This document shows, one piece after another, positions 8,450-13,208 of a DNA stretch of 13,208 bases. Both the position numbers and the translations under genes were made by a program. Positions within the stretch are counted from its first letter, which is position 1, and each line of letters opens with the position of its first letter. Source of the DNA: Nephromyces sp. MM_2019 (taxonomy: Eukaryota > Apicomplexa > Aconoidasida > Nephromycida); contig JADHZB010001874.1 in assembly GCA_015657535.1 (NCBI GenBank), positions 4,314 to 17,521 on the forward strand. The letters are read 5' to 3'. Below the pieces are notes generated by a model, which searched no databases, was not told the DNA's origin, and saw only the letters and a list, made by a program, of their open reading frames with translations.

Positions 8450-9277
8450 TGAGCTCAGTGATCCCATGTTGACGTGAAGCTCGCTTGCAAGAAGCTGAAT
8501 AAGTGTGTATGTATCTCTGTTTCTGTGTCTGTGTATGTACATTTCAGTTTTTGAGGTTAAGGTTGCTTTGAGTTGTGTGTAAGCTTCACTATGAGGAAGA
8601 TGTGATGTAGTACTACGGTTAGGGGGGCTGTGTGTTGTGTTACTGATTTGTAGCATGTGCGAGTGACTGCGAGGCTATTGAAGTGTTGAAGACTCTTAAG
8701 TTTCCTCTAGACTTTTTTAAGAAGATAACATTGGTTTTAGCTTCACACATACACATTCTAAAAAACACACACGGAAACTCGGGCGCAGAAGCACACACGC
8801 AGAAAAGCACACTGAGAAACACACACAGGTGATACAGTCGTTTAGAAACATATACACCGAAATTTACACGCAGTTGTCACACAAGCACACAGAAGCACAC
8901 GCAGGTGACATACACATACTGACAAACTAGTGCTTGGTACGCTGTGTATGATAAGATAGTGCACCATATATCTTGCTCGTTTAGGATATCTTTATCAATA
9001 GATTTATTGTGCACTTTTGTAAGTTCATTTCGTGTGGTCGTTTTTAGTGTGTATGTGCCTGTGTGTTTGTGTTATTCTCTATGTGTGCTGTTCTAATTGT
9101 GCTTGTGTAGTTGGGAAACATTCGTGCGTACACTGCTGTTTTGGGTTGTGGAGAATCAGATGATTTTTTAACTCGCTTCCCAGTGTATGTACACCTCTTT
9201 CATTTTCGGGCGTAAGCTGCGTGTGCTGTTTCTAGTATATGTACACTCAGGTACACGCTCAGTTTCCATATATGCCA
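8450..9277. other. Unresolved region, conflicting exon candidates on both strands
   Basis: 8654-8828 plus strand is open from an ATTTGTAG acceptor (includes DCEAIEVLKTLKFPLDFFKK) to CAG|GTGATA. The same DNA on the minus strand reads KTNVIFLKKSRGNLRVFNTS to a TAA. 8985-9018 plus has a good acceptor (CTCGTTTAG) and donor (GTAAGT). 9111-9182 plus reads LGNIRAYTAVLGCGESDDF; its minus strand reads GKRVKKSSDSPQPKTA. 8740-8930 is mostly CA-rich with islands. At least one transcript may cross here, but I cannot choose. Confidence 0.3.
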
Positions 9278-10353
9278 TTAAAGGTGCATTCTAGCCGGTG
9301 TGTGTATGTGTATTGTTCCTTCCTTTATTTGCCTTCTTCCTATGTGTGCCGCCTGCCTTGCTGTGTCTATATCTTTGTATAACCATTTTATGCTCAACTT
9401 CTTTTCTCTTGGGATAATCTCACAAGGCAATGTTATGCATCTACTACACTTACGGATACAAGGATGTACGTGCATACGTATGGAAGGGTGTATGTACACT
9501 CACGCACCAACTCATCAGTGTGCGTACACTTACAAGTTTGAGAAAGAAAAGCACACACCAATTCATAAGTGTATATACACTCACAAGTATGGCAACACAC
9601 ACACACCGATTCGTTGCTTTACGTACACTTAAAAGCTTCACAACGAATACACAAACATCAAGCTACCATACTTTTTCGTGTGGCAACCTCTTAGCTGAAG
9701 CATCAGATTGCTCAGACAAAATCAATAATCAGCGAACACACACGCCTCTACCCTCTCTTCAAATTTGAAGATGCTACTACGCCAAATCCCCCACGAAATC
9801 TCTGCTTTACACCTGTTCCTAGAGATCTTCATGGTGTATGTCTGTACGACTGAAATCTCCGTTTTTTTGCTGGTGTGAAGGCTGACGTGTATGTACACTT
9901 ATTCTGATGCATTTACTCCTTAAACCCGCCCACGTTATATCCGGACACACACACGAGTGAGAGCGGAGTGTTAAAGAAGCTACGACGTACGAGACCCTAT
10001 GGCGTTTTTGAATATCTAGAAATGAGTTTCTGTACTAGTAGCTATTGAGGAGTGTGTGAAGCAGGTTAGGGGATGTGGGGAGTGTAGGGGCTGTGGGAGG
10101 TATGGGGAGTGTGGGGAGGGTGGGGGTAGTTGGTATACTTTGCTGTCTGTTGGTGTGTGTGTTGATGTGTTTTGCTGTGTTTTTTTGCTTTATATATTTG
10201 TGCATATATGATATGTGATCATGTTGAATTCCCCCGGAGTATGTGTGTGTGTATGTGTCATATCAGTAAACCGTTATGGCTGTATGTACACTCTTCGTGC
10301 TTCTAAAACACGTTTTCTTACCTGTAAACCTCATTTTTTAACATCTTTTTCAT
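9278..10353 (-). CDS. Hypothetical protein F, four-exon gene model
   Basis: Not recognised. Minus-strand exons: 10353-10322, 10029-9953, 9849-9744 and 9443-9278 (TAA), giving 126 residues. The first exon reads MKKMLKNEVYR and ends at a near-perfect donor, ACAG|GTAAGA. The second follows TAGTACAG and reads NSFLDIQKRHRVSYVVAS before a (GT)n donor. The third follows GGAGATTTCAG. The last follows GTAAGTGTAG and contains EIIPREKKLSIKWLYKDIDT followed by ARQAAHIGRRQIKEG. It is rich in basic residues throughout. The first ATG lies about 150 bp from the kinase ATG on the opposite strand, so the two would be divergently transcribed. Against it: the plus strand also has a plausible exon at 9695-9835, and the end of the last exon runs into CA repeat. 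Confidence 0.32.
9488..9628. repeat. Array of four GTGTNNGTACAC near-palindromes
   Basis: Copies at 9488-9499 (GTGTATGTACAC), 9518-9529 (GTGTGCGTACAC), 9569-9580 (GTGTATATACAC) and 9617-9628 (core TACGTACAC), spaced 30, 51 and 48 bp. Between them lie related ACCAAYTCAT and CTYACAAGT words, so this is a degenerate tandem repeat of about 50 bp. Further copies flank it at 9124, 9183 and 9887. Confidence 0.85.
10069..10126 (+). other. G-run cluster, possible G-quadruplex
   Basis: Eight runs of three to five Gs occur within 58 bases: 10069-10072, 10077-10080, 10087-10090, 10095-10097, 10104-10107, 10113-10116, 10118-10120 and 10122-10126, with short loops. This satisfies the usual quadruplex pattern on the plus strand. 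It lies about 370 bp upstream of the kinase ATG, inside the proposed first intron of divergent model F. Confidence 0.85.
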
Positions 10354-10499
10354 CAATTTCCCATCTTTCTGTCGAAACACATAGCGCACAGTCATCATCG
10401 GCTGTACATACACCTCCATCTCTGGTATATTCCACCCCCCTCTCTCCCTCTCTGTTGATAGTACCCGTCAACGAGGCTCTCGAAGGCTGTGTGTGCACC
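10354..10499. promoter_or_regulatory. Candidate shared upstream region of model F and kinase gene
   Basis: If both starts are right, only about 146 bp separates them. The stretch holds one TGTACATACAC motif (10403-10413) and a strong pyrimidine tract (10434-10457) ending in GATAG at 10461. That tract looks like a splice acceptor for the kinase gene, so a 5' non-coding exon may lie further upstream. No TATA-like or other core promoter element is evident. Confidence 0.25.
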
Positions 10500-10680
10500 A
10501 TGAAGATGGCGAGATATGACGCACGGAGCATTCATAGTAGAAGAACTGACAAGTTGCCGGCAAGAGCCAGCTGGTCCTATAAAACAGGAGATTCCTTCAT
10601 AAGCATCTTCCCAACTGCTGAAGATATCCGAAGAATAGCGAAGCTACGTCGTGCTGAGCAGTCTCGTTCTAATCGATATG
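10500..10680 (+). CDS. Kinase gene exon 1 (coding part)
   Basis: Sixty codons from ATG, starting MKMARYDARS and ending QSRSNRY, plus one base. The donor ATG|GTAGAG at 10681 gives the phase needed by the next exon. An alternative donor GTGAGG at 10691 would put a stop in exon 2. The frame is open upstream to 10215, but that part is simple sequence and intron-like; the CDS could also extend back to the acceptor at 10461. Confidence 0.65.
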
Positions 10681-11096
10681 GTAGAGAGATGTGAGGGGTG
10701 TGGGTGGTGTGGGGGTATGTTGGGAATCTGTCTAGCTCATCTGTTGTGCCTATTGTATCTAGTGTGGGGGGTTGGTATGTTGTTTTCGTGTCTACCTTGT
10801 TTGTTTACCCTGTGTGTCGATTATTCTTTCTGGGTCTTTTCTGTGTGTGTGTGGCTACATCCTGTATGACTCCTGTTTTTCACTCCCTCTTCTTCAGTCG
10901 ATTCTCGTGCAAGAGGATGGAGAGATGACGGCAGTGGAGCGCTTTCCCGAGAATCTTCATGGCCCCGTCAACACACGTTTAATCATGAGGCTAGTCTCTC
11001 TAATGGATGTGTTGGATTAGCAAATGGGCATCAACGTTATAGCTTTAAGGAGGTGTGTGTGTGTGTGTGTGTGTCTGTGTGTCTGTGTGTGTCTGT

Positions 11097-11136
<40 letters not shown>

Positions 11137-12724
11137 CTATATCTGTGGGTTTCTTTGGTTTTATATTTATGTTTCTTGGTTATATCTATATGTGTGTGGT
11201 TTTACCTGTGTGTAATAGTCTGTAGGTGTGATTGTGTGCGTTAGTGTGTGTGGAGCAGTTTTGTTGTTTCAGTGCTATCCGTACTTGAGTTTTTGGTCCT
11301 CTTTGTGTGTGCTATCTTCCATGCTTGTTATCTCATGTTGTGTGTGCGTGTGTGTCTCTCTTTAAACCTTGCTTAAAACCTTTTGCTCTCCAGAATAGAT
11401 ATAAGAAGCACAATAAAGGCTGGAAGAGCTCCGGACGATACCGTGTGTCGTATGGTATAAGAGATAGAAGGAGAAGTCCTCGTCAGAGCGCACAAGATTG
11501 GGGCATTGATAGTCAAACCAGGAGATATAGTGCGTTGACGGATGTGTGTATTGTTGCTTATGTGGCATATGTGTGTGTATCTTTGCTTATATGATTCATA
11601 TGTGTGTATGCTTGCTTATGTGGCATATGTGTGTGTATGTTCATTTGTTAACTTGTGTGTTTACCTACTGTGTGTTGTTAGTTTTTCTTACTTTTTAGCC
11701 TATGGGTAGTTACTTGACTAGTTTGCTAGTTTTCAGCATGCGTGCTAGTGTTTGTTTGCTGTGTGTGGTAGCAGTACTTTGTTATGTGTGCTTGCACCAC
11801 TTTGGCAGATATGTAGATGTACTGTTAATGTATGTGTTTCCCGGTCTGTTCCTTGTGTGTGTTCCGTTCCTGGTTGTTTATAGCTGTATGCTTGAAGTTT
11901 TCGTGTGTTACTCACATTCTTGCCTGTTTCATGGAGCTTACCTTGGCAAATCTGCGGGTTCTCACACACAAACACGTACATAATCTCATACATTCTGAAT
12001 CTCAACGCACAGGCACACCTATCTCAAATACGCGCTTCTCTTACACACACACAAGCCTTTATTGCACGCACACGCACCCATCTCGCGCATATGCCTAACT
12101 CACAAGCCTATATCTCAGGTAGGCACGTATCTCGCACACATCAATCTCCAATGTCGCATACATGTCTATCTCACACACACAAACCAATCTCACACATGCC
12201 TATCTCACGCACACACACACGCCTCTTTGACTACCCCCCCTTAACCCTCATTAAGTCTGCTTTTCGATAGGTTATAACCGTCGCAATGACTTTCCTCGTA
12301 GGGAGATCGCTAGAAATGAAAACAGTAGGAGGTGGCCTAGGCCACAGGCTAGTTTTGAGCACAATGGCTCTAGGTATAGAGGCAGGAGGGGGGATAGCAG
12401 CTATAAGAAGAACAACGCACACACACACCACAAGCGTAGCGCTGCTGAGAATGATATGACGCCTACCAGCGGAGGATACTCTTTTGAAAGGACTCCTAAG
12501 GAAGAAAAGTTGAAGGATGGACGTGGGAATACTATAGTGCACTTTAAGTGGTGAGTGTATGCGTATGTCTGGGTGTGTGTGTGTGTGTGTGTATGTATGT
12601 CTGGGTGTCAGGGTTTGTATGTCTGGGTGGCTGTGGGTGTGTGTGTGTGCATGTATGGGTGGGTATGGATGTGTGTGTATCTCTGGGTGCGCATGGATGT
12701 GTATGTATGTCTGGGTGGCTGTGG

Positions 12725-12756
<32 letters not shown>

Positions 12757-12964
12757 ATATATGTGTGGTTGGGTGTGGATGTGTGTGAGACGCCCCTCCG
12801 CCCTTCACTGGATGATGCGTTTAGTGTGTTATTCTTCTCTTTATAGGTACAAAGGCATGTGGCTAACCCCACGCTATACAGTGATCTCCAAGCTTGGAGA
12901 GGGCACCTTTGGGAGAGTCTTTCTATGCTACGATACTGAGAACGATGTAGACGTCGCTGTTAAA
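10500..12964 (+). CDS. CLK/LAMMER-type protein kinase, N-terminal part (3' end outside window)
   Basis: Exons 10500-10680, 10898-11052, 11394-11547, 12271-12550 and 12847-12964 join in frame to about 296 residues, and the gene continues past the window. Residues 1 to about 245 form a basic Arg/Ser/Asn/Gly-rich extension (for example RDRRRSPRQS) typical of splicing-factor kinases. Then come IVHFKW and YKGMW, and the kinase domain opens with the glycine loop LGEGTFGRV. The beta-3 lysine motif VAVK ends exactly at the last visible exon. CLK/LAMMER kinases phosphorylate SR splicing factors, usually in the nucleus. The glycine loop plus the IVHFKW lead-in point to the apicomplexan CLK1/LAMMER group; PRP4 or SRPK kinases are less likely. 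The LAMMER motif itself is not in the window. Start: CACCATGAAG at 10500; an acceptor at 10461 leaves room for an in-frame upstream extension or a 5' UTR intron. Confidence 0.8.
10898..11052 (+). CDS. Kinase gene exon 2
   Basis: Acceptor TCCCTCTTCTTCAG is excellent. Only the frame starting with two leading bases is open to the end (DSRARGWRDDGSGALSRESS ... QRYSFKE, 51 codons). It ends GAG|GTGTGTG in phase 0. The competing frame SILVQEDGEM stops before the donor. Confidence 0.7.
11053..11136. repeat. (TG)n microsatellite
   Basis: About 84 bp of almost pure TG interrupted by a few TC steps, starting directly at the donor of kinase exon 2. The intron therefore begins inside the microsatellite, and repeat-length change could move the GT donors. 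Confidence 0.95.
11394..11547 (+). CDS. Kinase gene exon 3, Arg-rich
   Basis: Acceptor TTTTGCTCTCCAG; reads NRYKKHNKGWKSSGRYRVSY then GIRDRRRSPRQSAQDWGIDS. The exon ends in GATGTGTGTATTG, which offers GT donors at 11544, 11546 and 11548. The 12271 acceptor requires the 11548 donor (phase 1). The 11546 donor would fit an alternative acceptor at 12297-12298 (CCTCGTAG). Confidence 0.7.
11554..11638. repeat. 29-bp tandem repeat, three copies, in kinase intron 3
   Basis: TTGCTTATGTGGCATATGTG begins at 11554 and 11612, and a diverged copy (TTGCTTATATGATTCATATG) at 11583; spacing is exactly 29 bp. Copies one and three are identical over 27 bp. The repeat starts a few bases after the exon 3 donor. 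Confidence 0.9.
11700..12270 (+). other. 3' part of kinase intron 3, TG-rich then CA/CT-rich
   Basis: The intron (11548-12270) is 723 nt, the longest in the kinase gene. It switches at about 11960 from T/G-rich to CA-rich with repeated CACACATGCCTATCTCAC-like words (12030-12220), then ends in CTGCTTTTCGATAG. Open frames here (H/T/S-rich on plus) are repeat translations. I looked for an additional exon and found none with Arg-rich character. Confidence 0.6.
12271..12550 (+). CDS. Kinase gene exon 4, Arg-rich tail of N-terminal extension
   Basis: Acceptor CTTTTCGATAG. One frame is open throughout: YNRRNDFPRREIARNENSRR early, GSRYRGRRGDSS mid-exon, and KDGRGNTIVHFKW at the end. The donor AAGTG|GTGAGT is a near-perfect consensus and splits the final Trp codon. 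A second in-frame AG lies 15 bases upstream (ATTAAG), so five extra residues are possible. A short CACACACACCACAAG run encodes AHTHHK. Confidence 0.75.
12616..12737. repeat. 34-bp direct repeat, two copies, in kinase intron 4
   Basis: A unit beginning TGTATGTCTGGGTGGCTGTG and ending in (GT)n occurs at 12616-12649 and 12704-12737, 88 bp apart. Similar GTATGTCTGGGTG words precede it at 12593. The rest of the intron (12551-12846) is TG-rich with a (TATG)n patch near 12740-12757. Confidence 0.85.
12847..12964 (+). CDS. Kinase gene exon 5, glycine loop and catalytic lysine
   Basis: Acceptor TTCTCTTTATAG; the first base completes the Trp codon. It reads YKGMWLTPRYTVISKLGEGT followed by FGRVFLCYD and ends VAVK|GTAAGT, an almost perfect donor in phase 0. 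The glycine loop GEGTFGRV and the ATP-anchoring lysine of VAVK are intact, so nothing here suggests a pseudokinase. Confidence 0.88.
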
Positions 12965-13201
12965 GTAAGTGGCAGCACGGATGTTTGTGTGTTTGTGTGT
13001 TGCTGTTATACCTGTGTGCGTATAAGCTGTATCTATGTACACGTAGAGTGGGCTTTCATACACAATGCCTGTATACCTCTTTTTAGCCTATGAAACATAA
13101 AAAACTGGGCACACACACTAGGAAAGTTAGAGAAACTAGGTGCACACACTAAATACTAGCCACACTCCATATCACCCACACCCCGCGTGCCTTCCCCACA
13201 G
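12965..13201 (+). other. Kinase intron 5, candidate acceptor at window edge
   Basis: Starts GTAAGT, has a GT-rich start, then CA-rich and C-rich sequence, ending CCTTCCCCACAG at 13201. That would begin an exon at 13202 (CCCAAGC, phase 0, P-K). An earlier acceptor-like CTCTTTTTAG ends at 13086, but the frame after it (PMKHKKLGTHTRK) stops and does not resemble the expected VVRN/KY segment. The true next exon may lie outside the window. Confidence 0.45.
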
Positions 13202-13208
13202 CCCAAGC

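Noticed and set aside
9111..9835. Plus-strand exon chain 9111-9182, 9427-9489, 9695-9835
   Set aside because: Open and phase 0, but it conflicts with minus model F, which has a better first donor (ACAG|GTAAGA) and a longer charged last exon. Not excluded.
9970..10049. Plus-strand frame KKLRRTRPYGVFEYLEMSF ending in TGA
   Set aside because: No acceptable splice acceptor precedes it, and the minus strand offers a bounded exon that joins in phase.
11024..11244. Overlapping VCVCVC-type frames
   Set aside because: Pure translation of the (TG)n microsatellite.
12231..12872. 213-codon minus-strand open frame, the longest in the window
   Set aside because: It is antisense to kinase exon 4 and intron 4. 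Much of it is H/T/I repeat translated from CA-repeat, and the plus strand has consensus splice sites and recognised kinase sequence.
12548..13093. 181-codon plus-strand frame through kinase intron 4 and exon 5
   Set aside because: Its first part translates the TG-rich intron. Only 12847-12964 is kinase sequence, with good acceptor and donor.
13087..13150. Possible kinase exon after CTCTTTTTAG (PMKHKKLGTHTRK)
   Set aside because: It does not resemble the segment that follows VAVK in CLK kinases, soon hits a stop, and contains CA repeat.
1..13208. CRISPR arrays, tRNA or rRNA genes, telomeric repeats, insertion sequences, transposase or reverse transcriptase, viral genes
   Set aside because: Looked for on both strands. 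The repeats are tandem or simple with no spacer structure, no cloverleaf or conserved rRNA segment was seen, and no mobile-element or viral protein motif was recognised.

Overview
The window is nuclear DNA from a eukaryote with spliceosomal introns. The only gene I can name is at the right end (+ strand, from about 10500 to past the window edge). It is the N-terminal part of a CLK/LAMMER-type protein kinase, spread over five exons with canonical splice sites. A short IVHFKW-like lead-in just before the kinase domain resembles apicomplexan CLK1/LAMMER kinases more than animal or yeast ones, so an alveolate, probably an apicomplexan, is my best guess. That is inference from one gene.

The rest of the window is dominated by TG-rich and CA-rich simple sequence. 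The five kinase introns show what this is. Each begins G/T-rich, often as a (GT)n run, the longer ones turn CA-rich or pyrimidine-rich, and each complete one ends in a pyrimidine tract plus AG. I used this signature to search for other exons on both strands and assembled six further models by hand. From left to right they are: A (minus, 511-1400), B (plus, 2272-3640), C (minus, 4178-6130), D (plus, 6646-7895, hydrophobic membrane protein), E (plus, 8074-8449, weak) and F (minus, 9278-10353, divergent from the kinase gene). Their exons are open, bounded by plausible splice sites and phase-compatible. However, GT-repeat donors let phase be adjusted by 2-nt steps, so phase agreement is weaker evidence than usual. 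None has a family I recognise with confidence, and all need RNA support.

Repeats and structures: a 27-bp minisatellite at 1-108; short direct-repeat families at 1514-1674, 4364-4519, 4743-4838, 6393-6594, 11554-11638 and 12616-12737; an 11-bp perfect inverted repeat just before the model D start (6605-6641); many copies of a GTGTAYGTACAC near-palindrome, densest at 9124-9898; and G-quadruplex-capable G-runs on the plus strand at 10069-10126 and on the minus strand at 5426-5508.

I saw no tRNA, rRNA, CRISPR array, insertion sequence, recognisable transposon protein or viral gene. I found no multi-gene 'system'. The most notable features are the compositional intron signature, the GT-repeat splice donors and the palindrome cluster.
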